The notes under the pieces: model-generated | What the model was told of the DNA's origin: nothing | Database searches by the model: none | Seen by the model: only the letters and a program-made list of their open reading frames with translations | Translations under genes and position numbers: made by a program | Shown here: positions 32,818-41,628 of the stretch, in pieces | How positions within the stretch are numbered: the stretch's first letter is position 1 | How the letters are laid out: each line of letters opens with the position of its first letter | Source of the DNA: Verrucomicrobiota bacterium | GTDB taxonomy: Bacteria > Verrucomicrobiota > Verrucomicrobiia > Limisphaerales > PALSA-1396 | Reading direction: 5' to 3' | Length of the DNA stretch: 64,000 nucleotides | Assembly (NCBI GenBank): GCA_016200005.1 | Contig: JACQFP010000042.1 | Span: 62,001-126,000, forward strand

Positions 32818-34392
32818 TCACAGAGCCAATTCTTTGAGCATGGCGACGGTTTCATCGACAATCCGTTCGCCGGTGCCGGGTTCGGCGTAGCTGTGAAAGC
32901 CAGTCCAGCACTGGTAGCCGCCGAGCTTGTGGCCTTCCTGGTTCGGAATGTAACCGATCCAATCGTTGGCGAGTTCCGCAATGTAAGTGTGGCGGAATGG
33001 CGAACGGTTTTTGATGTCCAGACCCAGTTGCGTGAAGAACTCGGCGGGCACGGCGACAATGGCCACGTCGCCGATGCGCATAACTTGAAGCCAGGTTTCG
33101 CGTTCCTGCCCGCGCAGCGGAGCAAGTTTATTTCGCATGTTGCGAAAGACCGGGATGATCTGGTCGGCGTGACCCGGCGCATACTTCCGGCAGTATCGCG
33201 TGACGGCTTCCTCTTCGCGCGCTTCGTCAAAGTTGCGGACCTTGAATTTGAACGGGCGTTTGATGGCAGCCAGCTTTTCTACCGGGCGCGGCTTGGCCTG
33301 GGTGAGCGCGTCCTGGACGGCTTGCTTGATTCGTTTGGTCATCTCATCGCACGTCAGGTTGAGGTTGTGGGTCGAGCCAGAAGCGCCTTCCAGAAAGCAA
33401 ACGGTGCCGCTGAGTTCAGTTTCCAATTCCTGCGCGGCCAGACCGTAAAACGACGGCGAACGGACTCCGGGTTTGCGCGTGCCGATGCTGTGCGTCGAAT
33501 GGTTGAAGATGATCGCGCGCAGTTTGTCGGCGGGATCGCGAAAGGCTAGCAACGGCAGTTCGGGATCGAAGGGGCCGGTGGGCCGGACGAAATCGTCGCG
33601 CGGTCCAATCCAAAAAATCGACCCGTCGGCGAGCAGCATCCGGCTGTTCTGGCCCACGGTCTTTTCTTCACCGAGCTGGAAGTAGAACCGACAATCTTCT
33701 TTGGAAAGATCGGCGTTGGCTTCTTGCACGGCTTGGACGATGCCGCGTTGCACTCGTTTTGAAAATGTTTCGTCCAATCCATAACCATGCACGACCATGG
33801 TGCTCGGCGCATGGTGCGTGTGGGTGCAGTTGATGAGGATATTGGCTGCGGGAATGGCGGTCGTTTTTTCAATTTCGGCTACCACCGGATCAAGCCATTC
33901 GCGAGTGATCATCAAAATGTCGCACGCCACGATGGCCAGTTTGCCGAAGGGCCTTTGTTCGAGAACGACCGCAACAGCGCGCAGTTTGCCTTCCTGTCCA
34001 GTCGCTTTGCCGGGAGTGATGCCGCCCGCGATGATCATGGAATCGTCGGCCTCGAATTCAGCGGCAGCCGCACCGACGCGCAATCCAGCAAAGGCAGCAG
34101 GCGGATTGTTTGTCGCAAGTTTTTCCGCCGCCTGACCCAATGTCGTGAAAACCACAACGAAACAAATGATCGACCTTGAAACGGCAGTTGAGATGAACCC
34201 CGTGGAGTAGGCGGCAATACTCCACGGGGTGAACCGCGAACCACACGAACCACGCGAAAACAAGGCGCTTGAAAGGGATGGGAAGCGGAGGGGATCCTTT
34301 ACCCGGCGGGTGAAGAAAGCCTTTTCCGAACGCCCTTCTCCGTTCGCGTATTTCGTGTGTTTCGCGGTTTCCTCTGCTTCTTTTAGGTTCAC
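32818..34392 (-). CDS. Neutral/alkaline ceramidase-like protein
   Basis: About 430 recognisable residues of the neutral ceramidase N-terminal domain, a zinc amidase fold. DMRVGAAAAEFE-like start (GLRVGAAAAEFEADD), the His-rich ILINCTHTHHAPSTMV near 165-180, IFNHSTHSIGTRKP near 295, and the C-terminal NDWIGYIPNQEGHKLGGYQ. In this environment it may cleave amide bonds in glycans or peptides. The start is uncertain: the frame opens at a GTG at 34392, but the first 70 or so residues translate the repeat at 34198-34371, and no ATG lies nearer the hydrophobic segment SIICFVVVFTTLGQAA. Confidence 0.8.
   Translation of the reverse strand: MNLKEAEETAKHTKYANGEGRSEKAFFTRRVKDPLRFPSLSSALFSRGSCGSRFTPWSIAAYSTGFISTAVSRSIICFVVVFTTLGQAAEKLATNNPPAAFAGLRVGAAAAEFEADDSMIIAGGITPGKATGQEGKLRAVAVVLEQRPFGKLAIVACDILMITREWLDPVVAEIEKTTAIPAANILINCTHTHHAPSTMVVHGYGLDETFSKRVQRGIVQAVQEANADLSKEDCRFYFQLGEEKTVGQNSRMLLADGSIFWIGPRDDFVRPTGPFDPELPLLAFRDPADKLRAIIFNHSTHSIGTRKPGVRSPSFYGLAAQELETELSGTVCFLEGASGSTHNLNLTCDEMTKRIKQAVQDALTQAKPRPVEKLAAIKRPFKFKVRNFDEAREEEAVTRYCRKYAPGHADQIIPVFRNMRNKLAPLRGQERETWLQVMRIGDVAIVAVPAEFFTQLGLDIKNRSPFRHTYIAELANDWIGYIPNQEGHKLGGYQCWTGFHSYAEPGTGERIVDETVAMLKELAL
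34198..34371. repeat. Hairpin plus inverted repeat with CGCGAA/CACACGAA arms
   Basis: 34198-34229 is a perfect 12-base-pair hairpin (CCCCGTGGAGTA and its complement). Next to it, 34231-34260 (GAACCGCGAACCACACGAAC and on) pairs imperfectly with 34343-34371 across about 80 bases. Both arms are degenerate 8-9 base units. It is translated as the N-terminus of the ceramidase-like frame. Confidence 0.7.
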
Positions 34393-34410
34393 GGTGGAAT
34401 TGTGTTCGCC

Positions 34411-35724
34411 TCAAACTCCCTTTGGCACGGCCCAGTGTCCGTCACGATACGTCCGGTGAACGAGACGATTCGCCTCTTCGTCGCCTTCAATTTGCTCGGT
34501 CACGGGGTTGAAATGGAGCGTGCGACCGACGCGCGTGGCGATGTTGCCCAAATGACAAAGGGCGGCGGAGAGGTGCCCGATCTCGACATCGGCGTTGGGC
34601 CGCTTGTCATTCTTCAGGCAATCCAGAAAGTTACGGTGATGGGCCGGGCCGTCGGGCTTTCCGGTCATTTTTTCGCGAGGTTCATTGCGCGGCCCGAACA
34701 GTTGCCAGCCGCCGCTTTTGCCGAGCACCAACATTCCTTTCGTACCGTAAAAGGCGTTTCCGTTTTCGTGACCTTCCTGCACGTAAGGCGACCAGATGCG
34801 CTGCTCGAAGATGAGTTGCTTCTTGCGCTGGCCGTCGCCGTGGTATTTGAAGACGACGTATTGCGTGTCGGGGAATTGCTGGTCGTCATCGAAGAAATAT
34901 TTCCCGCCCAGCGCGGCGATAGTTGAAGGATGGGTCTCGACGCCCAATCCCCAGCGGGCGATGTCGAGATCGTGAACGCCGTCGTTGCCCATGTCGCCGG
35001 TGCCGAAGGCGTACCACCAACGCCAGATACCCGGGAGCAGGTTGGATTGATAGGACACCACCGGCGCCGGCCCGAGCCACGTATCAAAGTCGAGGTTCGA
35101 CGGCGGATCGGAGGGTTTCGCATGGCCGATGCTGCGGCGAAGCTGGCTGTTCCAGGCTTTGGAAACGAGGATATCGCCAATCGCGCCATTGTGCAGAAGT
35201 TCCATCGCCTTCATCACATGCTCAGTGCTGCGGCTTTGCGTGCCGGTCTGCACAACGCGCTTGTTGCGTCGCGCGGCCTCGATCATCAACCGTCCCTCAC
35301 GAATGTTGTGGCAGCACGGTTTCTCCACATAGACATGCTTGCCGGCGGCGCAGGCCAGGATGGTTGCCGGCGCGTGCCAATGATCGGGAGTCGCGATGAT
35401 GACAGCATCGACGGATTTGTCCTCCAGGATGCGGCGCAAATCCTTCACGGACTTTGGCGCTTTGCCAGAAGTGGTTTCGACTTCCTTCGCGGCCTTGGCC
35501 ATCCGGTCGGCATCCACGTCGCAGACATAGGCGAACTCGACATCCTTTTGAGCCGCGAAAGATTTCAAGAGGTTCGTGCCCATGCCGCCCGGCCCAATAA
35601 CGCCCATGACGACTTTCTCGTTGGCACCAGCAGCGCGGGCTGGATTGGCGAATCCGAGGGCGGCAGTGCCGGCGACGAGCGCGCCGGTTTGTTTCAGGAA
35701 TTGTCGGCGATCAGTAGTCTTCAT
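34411..35724 (-). CDS. Tat-exported Gfo/Idh/MocA oxidoreductase
   Basis: A 437-residue NAD(P)-dependent sugar dehydrogenase-like protein. The N-terminus TTDRRQFLKQTGALVAG is a twin-arginine signal. The Rossmann motif VIGPGGMG follows at about 42-49, then VIIATPDHWHAP near 108 and the family signature YVEKPCCHN near 131. The C-terminal domain has the motif MGNDGVHDLDIARWGLG with the catalytic His/Asp region. PVC genomes carry many such exported copies, thought to act on sugars in the periplasm with bound cofactor. It lies 19 bp from the ceramidase frame, possibly co-transcribed. Confidence 0.92.
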   Translation of the reverse strand: MKTTDRRQFLKQTGALVAGTAALGFANPARAAGANEKVVMGVIGPGGMGTNLLKSFAAQKDVEFAYVCDVDADRMAKAAKEVETTSGKAPKSVKDLRRILEDKSVDAVIIATPDHWHAPATILACAAGKHVYVEKPCCHNIREGRLMIEAARRNKRVVQTGTQSRSTEHVMKAMELLHNGAIGDILVSKAWNSQLRRSIGHAKPSDPPSNLDFDTWLGPAPVVSYQSNLLPGIWRWWYAFGTGDMGNDGVHDLDIARWGLGVETHPSTIAALGGKYFFDDDQQFPDTQYVVFKYHGDGQRKKQLIFEQRIWSPYVQEGHENGNAFYGTKGMLVLGKSGGWQLFGPRNEPREKMTGKPDGPAHHRNFLDCLKNDKRPNADVEIGHLSAALCHLGNIATRVGRTLHFNPVTEQIEGDEEANRLVHRTYRDGHWAVPKGV

Positions 35725-35821
35725 AACGAATCAGCGGGTTTGAAGAATTGATGCCATGTTCCAAAATAATTGTCACGACTTTGTGATGTCGTAATGGATG
35801 ACCACGGGAAGAGGTTGATGA

Positions 35822-35866
35822 AATAAAAAAGCCGTTGCGCGCCTTTCAACGGGCTACGCAACGACT
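35822..35866 (-). terminator. Rho-independent terminator
   Basis: On the minus strand the stem GTTGCG ... CGCAAC plus GGC is followed by TTTTTTATTT (35831-35822). It lies 47 bp after the stop of the four-repeat protein at 35913, so it ends that transcript. The gap 35725-35912 otherwise shows nothing. Confidence 0.8.
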
Positions 35867-35912
35867 TTTCAACCACCAAAAGTTATTATTTTTTCAGCGG
35901 CAACAAGGAATG

Positions 35913-37376
35913 TTAAATAGACCGTTTGGCGTTCCAATCGTAGGTCTTGCTTTCGCCGCTCCAGTCGGACTCGATTTTGCCCTTGATGGAGTTGCCGTCC
36001 AGCTTGCCTTTGAATTTAGCTACCTGCGTCTTGCCATCTTCTTCACGAGTGACCTTCAATGTCACCTCGTTGTCCTTGACCAGGCCTTCCAGGATGGGCG
36101 CTTCGTTGTCGCCCAACACCACAACGCCGGAGAGCTTATCGCCTTCCTGCTTGAGTTTCAGGCTCAGTTCAATCGAATCTCCACCTTCAGTGGTGAGCAC
36201 CCAATTCCAAGTGCCGGTGGCGTTGCCCGCTCCGGCGCTTGCCGTGGCCGCGCTGCCGGCGGTTTTTTCCCGGCTGGCATTCCAATCGTAGGTCTTGTTT
36301 TCACCGCTCCAGTCGGATTCGATCTTGCCTTTGATGGAGTCCCCGTTGAGTTTGCCTTTGAATTTGGCGACCTGCGTCTTGCCATCTTCTTCGCGGGTGA
36401 CTTTCAGGGTCACCTCGTTGTCCTTGACCAGGCCTTCCAGGATGGGCGCTTCGTTGTCCCCCAACACCACCACGCCGGACAGTTTTTCACCGTCCTGCTT
36501 AAGCTTCAGACTGAGTTCGATCGAATCTCCGCCTTCAGTGGTGAGCACCCAATTCCAAGTGCCGGCAGCACTACCCGCTCCCGCGCTGGCGGTGGAACTG
36601 GCAGCGGCTTTTTCGCGCGTGGCATTCCAATCGTAGTTGTGATTTTCCCCACCCCAGTCCGAATCAATCTTGCCCTTGATGGTATCGCCGCTCAGCGTGC
36701 CTTTGTACTTGGAGGTGAATTTCTGCCCGCCGGTATCGACGGGAATTTTGAAGGAGATGGCGTCGCCGACAACTTTGCCCTCCGTGATGGGAGCTTCGAA
36801 GTCGCCCATGCTGACCTTGCCGGTCACATTCTCGCCTTCCTGCTTCAGGTTGAGGACGAGATTCAACGCATCGCCGCTTTCGACGGTGATGGCGTATTTC
36901 CAGGAGCCCGTCGTACCCGCCGCAGCGCTAGACGCGGCGGCAGTCGTCGATCCTTCGCGTTTGGCCTGCCAGTCCGCGGTGCGGTTCTCCCCGCCGTAAT
37001 TGGATTGCAGCTTGCCCTTCAGAGTGTCGCCGCTCAATTTGGCCGCCACAGTCGTCGTGATCTTTTCGCCGTTCCGTTCGCGGACCGATTTGATCGCAAG
37101 GTCGTCGCCCGTGAGTTTGATTTCGTCAATCGGGTATTCATTGCCATTGCGGCCAACGATGACACCGTTGAACTTGGCGCCTTCTTGTTTGATCTTGAGA
37201 GTGGACTCGATGGTCTGTCCATCAGCGGTGGTGAAGCTGGCCTTCCAGGTGCCCGCCGCATTGTTTTCCGCGGCCAGGGCTGCGGCATTCAGCCAGCCCA
37301 ATGTGAGGGTCAATGCCGCCAATGGCAGCGTTGCTTTGAATGAGGATTGTTTGAGGAATTTCATGCGAATATTCAT
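35913..37376 (-). CDS. Secreted protein of four tandem lipocalin-like repeats
   Basis: A 487-residue protein with a signal peptide (residues 10-35) and four beta-rich repeats of about 110-116 residues, starting near 40, 155, 266 and 382. Each opens with GTW-x-W/A and holds LKQEG-x-K/N-x-x-G and PI-x-EG, and ends GKI-x-SDW-x-GEN-x-YDW. Repeats 3 and 4 are nearly identical (SIELSLKLKQDGEKLSGVV versus SIELSLKLKQEGDKLSGVV), with a DNA period of 348 bp. No catalytic residues are evident. A scaffold or ligand-binding role is possible. A terminator follows its stop. Confidence 0.85.
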   Translation of the reverse strand: MNIRMKFLKQSSFKATLPLAALTLTLGWLNAAALAAENNAAGTWKASFTTADGQTIESTLKIKQEGAKFNGVIVGRNGNEYPIDEIKLTGDDLAIKSVRERNGEKITTTVAAKLSGDTLKGKLQSNYGGENRTADWQAKREGSTTAAASSAAAGTTGSWKYAITVESGDALNLVLNLKQEGENVTGKVSMGDFEAPITEGKVVGDAISFKIPVDTGGQKFTSKYKGTLSGDTIKGKIDSDWGGENHNYDWNATREKAAASSTASAGAGSAAGTWNWVLTTEGGDSIELSLKLKQDGEKLSGVVVLGDNEAPILEGLVKDNEVTLKVTREEDGKTQVAKFKGKLNGDSIKGKIESDWSGENKTYDWNASREKTAGSAATASAGAGNATGTWNWVLTTEGGDSIELSLKLKQEGDKLSGVVVLGDNEAPILEGLVKDNEVTLKVTREEDGKTQVAKFKGKLDGNSIKGKIESDWSGESKTYDWNAKRSI

Positions 37377-37591
37377 AACCGATCTTTGTTTAGGTGTTTC
37401 AACTGTTAAACTGGTTTCGCCCGAGCTGTGACTCGACGATTCAATGTTAAAACGGTCACCGAGTCAAACGGGTTACAAACCATTTAGCGGTTGTCATGCC
37501 AAGCTGATCGAGGTTCGATTGGCACCCTGTCAGTCAACGACTTCGCCCAAGCAAGGAGTTTCGCCGTGTCACCTTGCGGCGCTGGAAGTCG

Positions 37592-37624
37592 TGCAAAATG
37601 CAATGTGCCGGTTTGCATTTTGCA
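37592..37624. repeat. Perfect 12-bp hairpin downstream of the PhoH-type gene
   Basis: TGCAAAATGCAA pairs with TTGCATTTTGCA across 9 bases. It lies about 30 bp past the stop of the PhoH-type gene, without a T tract, so it may be a 3'-end stabiliser or dispersed repeat rather than a terminator. The rest of the 37377-37654 gap has no gene. Confidence 0.65.
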
Positions 37625-37654
37625 ATGTCGTTCGCTCCACCGCGAGGCAGCGGG

Positions 37655-38962
37655 TCACAACAAATTGGCAGCGAGTTCGGCCAGGGCGGAGCGCTCCCCT
37701 TTTTGCAATTCGATGTGCGCGGACACCGATTCCGCCCGGAAACGACTGACGATGTAGTTGAAGCCGTTAGAAGAAGAGTCCACGTACGGATTGTCGATCT
37801 GGTAAGGGTCACCCGTAAACACGATTTTGGTGCCGTGGCCGACGCGCGTGATGATGGTTTTGACCTCCAACGGCGTCAGGTTCTGGGCCTCATCGATGAC
37901 CATGAATTGATTGGCGATGCTGCGACCGCGAATATAGCTCAACGCCTCGACCACGATGCTCCCAGAGCGCATCAAGTCGCCGCTGCGCCGATGCTCGTTG
38001 CCCATGTTCAGGTCGCTCAACATTTCCAATGCGTCGTGGATCGGCTGCATCCAGGGCGCCAGTTTTTCCTCCAGTGAACCGGGCAAAAATCCAAGTTCCT
38101 TGCCCATCGAGATTGTTGGGCGCGCCACCACCAGACGACGATACTCGCGGTCCAACACCGTTCGCTTCAAACCGGCGGCCATCGCCATGAGGGTTTTACC
38201 GGTGCCAGCCTTGCCCATGAGCGTGACGAGTTTGACCTGATCATCGAGCAACGAGTCGAAGGCAAAGTGTTGCTCGCGATTGCGCGGCTTGATGCCCCAG
38301 ACGCCCTCTCGACAGTCAATGATGGGCACCAGCTTGGTGCCCGTGGCATCGACTTTGGTCAGCGCCGTGCGCTTGGGGTTGGTTTCCTCGGTGAGCGTGC
38401 AGTATTCGTTGGGAAAATATTTCCCTTTGCCGGCGAGTTCGAGTTCGCCATTGGCACGGAAGGAGGCCATTTTCTCTGCGCTGACCGACAGCTCAAACAT
38501 GCCTGAATAAAGGTCTTTGATCTGGACGCGATCGGTTTCGTAATCTTCAGCCTGCAAGCCGAGCGCGTCGGCTTTGATGCGCAAATTGATGTCCTTGGTG
38601 ACGAGGATCGTCGAGTTTTTCGGATCGGCCTTTTGGACGTGAAGGGCCGAAGCCATGATGCGGCTGTCCGCGTTGCCGTGACTCAGCGTGCCGTTGCCGT
38701 TCTTGTGTTTGTTCTGAAAGATGATGCGCAGGCGACCGCCGTTGGGCAGCTTCACGCCTTTGCTCAGATGTCCCTGGCTGCGCAATCCGTCGAGCGTGCG
38801 CGAAACCGTGCGCGCGTTCTGTCCCAACTCGGTGGATTCGCGCTTGAAATGATCCACCTCTTCGATCACCTCGATGGGAATGAGCACATTGTTCTCCTCG
38901 AAACTGAGCATCGAGTCCGGGTCGTGCAGGAGAACGTTCGTATCGATGATGTAGTTTCTCAC
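37655..38962 (-). CDS. PIN domain plus PhoH-like ATPase
   Basis: A 435-residue two-domain protein. The N-terminal PIN domain (NYIIDTNVLLHDPDSMLSF at 3-21, with acidic residues again in STILVTKDINLRIKADALG) is a putative RNase. The C-terminal half is a PhoH-type P-loop ATPase: VTLMGKAGTGKTLMAMAAG near 240 and VIDEAQNLTPLEVKTIITR near 355. The family (also called PhoH2/YlaK-like) links RNA unwinding and cleavage. The start is GTG at 38960-38962, which overlaps the upstream GST-like stop as GTGA. The 12-residue in-frame extension to an upstream ATG-like codon is less likely. Confidence 0.9.
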   Translation of the reverse strand: MRNYIIDTNVLLHDPDSMLSFEENNVLIPIEVIEEVDHFKRESTELGQNARTVSRTLDGLRSQGHLSKGVKLPNGGRLRIIFQNKHKNGNGTLSHGNADSRIMASALHVQKADPKNSTILVTKDINLRIKADALGLQAEDYETDRVQIKDLYSGMFELSVSAEKMASFRANGELELAGKGKYFPNEYCTLTEETNPKRTALTKVDATGTKLVPIIDCREGVWGIKPRNREQHFAFDSLLDDQVKLVTLMGKAGTGKTLMAMAAGLKRTVLDREYRRLVVARPTISMGKELGFLPGSLEEKLAPWMQPIHDALEMLSDLNMGNEHRRSGDLMRSGSIVVEALSYIRGRSIANQFMVIDEAQNLTPLEVKTIITRVGHGTKIVFTGDPYQIDNPYVDSSSNGFNYIVSRFRAESVSAHIELQKGERSALAELAANLL

Positions 38963-39624
38963 TTCGCGTCTGCGGATTTGATCCGGGCCATGGCGCCGTA
39001 CCACGATTTGAGCCGGGTGTGAACGGCCGGCAGTTTGTAATGACCGGTGTAGAGAAAGTTTGCCAACATGCCGAACAAATCGAAATCGACAAACCGTGGC
39101 TGGTGACCGAGCAGAAAATCCTTGCCCAGGAGCATCTGTTCATACGGAACGAGCCGCTGCCTCAGTTCGGCCAGGAGTTGCCGCTGCTGCCGCCGCCATT
39201 CGTCCAGGCAGCCGCGACCGAACTTGCGTTCCTTGTGGCGCAGGAATCGAAGCTGGTCGGATGCCGGCACCATTTCCTTCCAATAAATGTCGTTGAGTTT
39301 GAAGCCGACCCCTTCGATCTCGTTTTCGATGCCGCGCCAGAGAATGGACTGCACCCCGTCCAGTTCCCTCGGGAACAGGCCCAGTTGCAGCTTGGCATCG
39401 AGATACTTGGCGATGACCTGCGAGTCTTCGTCGGTTTCAAACACCACCGTGCGCCCATCTTTGATGATCGGCACGCCGTAGTAACGCCGACGGGTCAGAC
39501 GCCAGACCAGCGAGCGATCGCCATTGGGGATGTTGACGATCTGGAAACGAACCCCGGCAAACTCCAGGATGCGCCTTTGAACGATGCAGTAGGGACTCCA
39601 GGGAAACTGAACGAGTTCAATCAT
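38959..39624 (-). CDS. Glutathione S-transferase-like protein
   Basis: A 221-residue protein with an N-terminal thioredoxin-fold domain (IELVQFPWSPYCIVQRRILE, with the Ser-Pro-Tyr-Cys active-site-like turn; TDEDSQVIAKYLD near 66 is the gamma-glutamyl-binding ED-S motif) and a helical C-domain (QPRFVDFDLFGMLANFLY). This is the usual GST layout. It overlaps the PhoH-type gene by four bases, so the two are co-translated, an uncommon pairing. ATG at 39622-39624 selected. Confidence 0.85.
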   Translation of the reverse strand: MIELVQFPWSPYCIVQRRILEFAGVRFQIVNIPNGDRSLVWRLTRRRYYGVPIIKDGRTVVFETDEDSQVIAKYLDAKLQLGLFPRELDGVQSILWRGIENEIEGVGFKLNDIYWKEMVPASDQLRFLRHKERKFGRGCLDEWRRQQRQLLAELRQRLVPYEQMLLGKDFLLGHQPRFVDFDLFGMLANFLYTGHYKLPAVHTRLKSWYGAMARIKSADAK

Positions 39625-40051
39625 GTCATTCACGCGTCGCCGCCAACACCGTCCGCTGGCATTGCTTCCCACGCTGGCTCAAAACCATTGCGACCGGAAA
39701 ACAATTTTTACCCGACACAAGCGCAATTTAATTCTGTCGCCGGTGCCTGACAAGCGCAAATCCATCCAACAATTCAGTCAACAGGCTTGAAGATTTTAAC
39801 CACACGCGTGCAAAGAGTCAGATTGGTGGAGCGGCGACTGCACACTTATTGGCCCACGAGCCGGGCCACCGCCCCGGCGTGCGAGCGCGCGTGGGGTGTT
39901 GACCGTGCCCACACTGCTGGGGAGTTCGTCCGACCCCTTTCGACCGATCGCCCTTGGCACGAAGTCGCAAGCACCAAACTCCTCCGGCCAGAAACCGCGC
40001 CAGTCAAAAACCGGATTGCACTTCACGCCGCGCTCGACCATAACTCTGACC
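39625..40051. other. Divergent intergenic region, 427 bp
   Basis: It separates the divergent starts of the GST-like gene and the ComM-like ATPase. It contains no frame with recognisable protein features and no repeat of the classes found elsewhere in the window. The AT-rich stretch near 39690-39740 (AACAATTTTTACC, CAATTTAATTC) is the likeliest promoter zone; I cannot assign -10/-35 boxes with confidence. Confidence 0.4.
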
Positions 40052-41578
40052 ATGTTAGCCAAGGTCTGTTCCGCCGCCGTCAATGGCATCGAGGCTTATC
40101 CCATCGAGGTCGAGGTCAATGCCGGCTGGGGCGACACCAAGATCATCATCGTGGGACTTCCCGATGCGGCCGTGCGCGAGTCACAGGACCGCGTCAGCAC
40201 CGCGCTCACCAATTCCGGTTTCAAATTTCCAATGGGCCGCACCACCATCAACCTCGCGCCCGCCGACGTAAAAAAAGAAGGGCCGAGCTTCGATTTGCCG
40301 ATTGCCATCGGGATGTTGGCGGCCAGTGAGCAGCTTGAGACGGATCAACTGGAAAATTTCGTGGTCGTCGGTGAACTCGCCCTCACCGGCGCGGTGCGGC
40401 CCGTCAAGGGCGTTTTGCCCATCGCCTTGCGCGCCCGGGCCGAAGGCAAGGCCGGCATCCTTGTCCCCGCCGACAACGCCGCCGAGGCCGCCGTGGTCAA
40501 AGGTTTGCAGGTGATTCCCATTCAGAATTTGCGTGAGGCCGCCAGCTTTCTCGAAGGTGAAATAAAAATCACGCCGACGAAGGTGGATATCGTGAAAATC
40601 TTCGAGCACGCGCACGACGACGAAGTCGATTTTGCGGAAGTCAAAGGCCAGGAATCGGTCAAGCGCGCGTTGGAAATCGCCGCGGCCGGCGGTCACAATG
40701 TGCTGCTCATCGGCCCGCCCGGCGCGGGCAAATCCATGCTGGCGAAACGGCTTCCCACCATTCTGCCGCCGCTCACCCTGGAAGAAGCGCTGGAGACGAC
40801 CAAGATTCACAGCATCGCCGGATTTCTGGAACCCGGCCAGGCCCTGGTGACGCGCCGACCATTCCGCACGCCGCATCACACCGCCAGCGACGCAGGATTG
40901 CTCGGCGGCAACATCAATCCCACGCCCGGCGAAATCTCATTGGCGCACCACGGCGTGTTGTTTCTCGACGAGTTGCCGGAATTCAAACGCAGCGTGCTGG
41001 AAACGATGCGCCAGCCGTTGGAGGACGGGCGTGTCACTATTTCCCGCGCCGCCGGCACGATGACCTTCCCCGCGCAATTCATGCTGGTGGCCGCGATGAA
41101 CCCGACGCCCGATGGCAAGATGCCGGGTGAATCGCGCAGTTCACCGCGCGAGATTCAAAATTATCTGGGCCGCATCTCCGGGCCGTTGCTCGACCGCATT
41201 GATCTGCATATTGAAGTGCCGGCGGTAAAATTCCGCGACATCACGGCGGAGAAAACCGGCGAAACCTCCGCGCAAATCCGCGAACGGGTGGTGGCCGCGC
41301 GCCAGCGACAGCAAGGAAGGTTCGCCAGTAAATCGAAGATCACCTGCAACGCGCGGATGGGCAGTCGCGAGTTGAAGACTTACTGTGCCATCGACGAGGC
41401 CACGCTGGAGTTGTTGAGATTCGCAATGAGTGATTTGAAACTGAGCGCCCGCGCTTATGACCGCATTTTGAAAGTGGCGCGCACCATCGCTGATTTGACT
41501 GGCGCGGAGAAGATCGCCAGCGAACACATCTCCGAAGCCATTCAATACCGCTCGCTGGATCGGCAGTTGTGGACGTGA
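40052..41578 (+). CDS. ComM/YifB-type Mg-chelatase-like ATPase
   Basis: A 508-residue protein. The N-terminal Lon-protease-like S5 fold (residues 1-175, [20 protein letters not shown] and [19 protein letters not shown]) is followed by an AAA+ module: Walker [14 protein letters not shown] at 218-230, Walker [12 protein letters not shown] near 305, and sensor VAAMNPTP near 357. ComM is a helicase for branch migration in natural transformation and homologous recombination. Its presence says the organism may take up DNA but is not proof. ATG at 40052 starts [12 protein letters not shown], the family start. Confidence 0.94.
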   Translation: MLAKVCSAAVNGIEAYPIEVEVNAGWGDTKIIIVGLPDAAVRESQDRVSTALTNSGFKFPMGRTTINLAPADVKKEGPSFDLPIAIGMLAASEQLETDQLENFVVVGELALTGAVRPVKGVLPIALRARAEGKAGILVPADNAAEAAVVKGLQVIPIQNLREAASFLEGEIKITPTKVDIVKIFEHAHDDEVDFAEVKGQESVKRALEIAAAGGHNVLLIGPPGAGKSMLAKRLPTILPPLTLEEALETTKIHSIAGFLEPGQALVTRRPFRTPHHTASDAGLLGGNINPTPGEISLAHHGVLFLDELPEFKRSVLETMRQPLEDGRVTISRAAGTMTFPAQFMLVAAMNPTPDGKMPGESRSSPREIQNYLGRISGPLLDRIDLHIEVPAVKFRDITAEKTGETSAQIRERVVAARQRQQGRFASKSKITCNARMGSRELKTYCAIDEATLELLRFAMSDLKLSARAYDRILKVARTIADLTGAEKIASEHISEAIQYRSLDRQLWT

Positions 41579-41628
41579 TACTTTTATCATTAAACGGAGC
41601 CGCCGAAGAATGTCTTTGATGTTGTTGG

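Noticed and set aside
35835-37343. A 502-codon plus-strand frame opposite the four-repeat protein
   Set aside because: It shows the same periodicity because it is antisense to the repeats. The minus-strand frame has a signal peptide and a terminator after it.
37510-37530. A GGTTCGA-like match suggesting a tRNA T-arm
   Set aside because: No acceptor stem, D-arm or anticodon arm can be formed around it. I found no credible tRNA in the window by eye, though a covariance-model scan would be decisive.
37444-37749. Small plus-strand frame across the gap after the PhoH-type gene
   Set aside because: It runs through a perfect hairpin and into the end of the minus-strand gene, and has no family-like segment.
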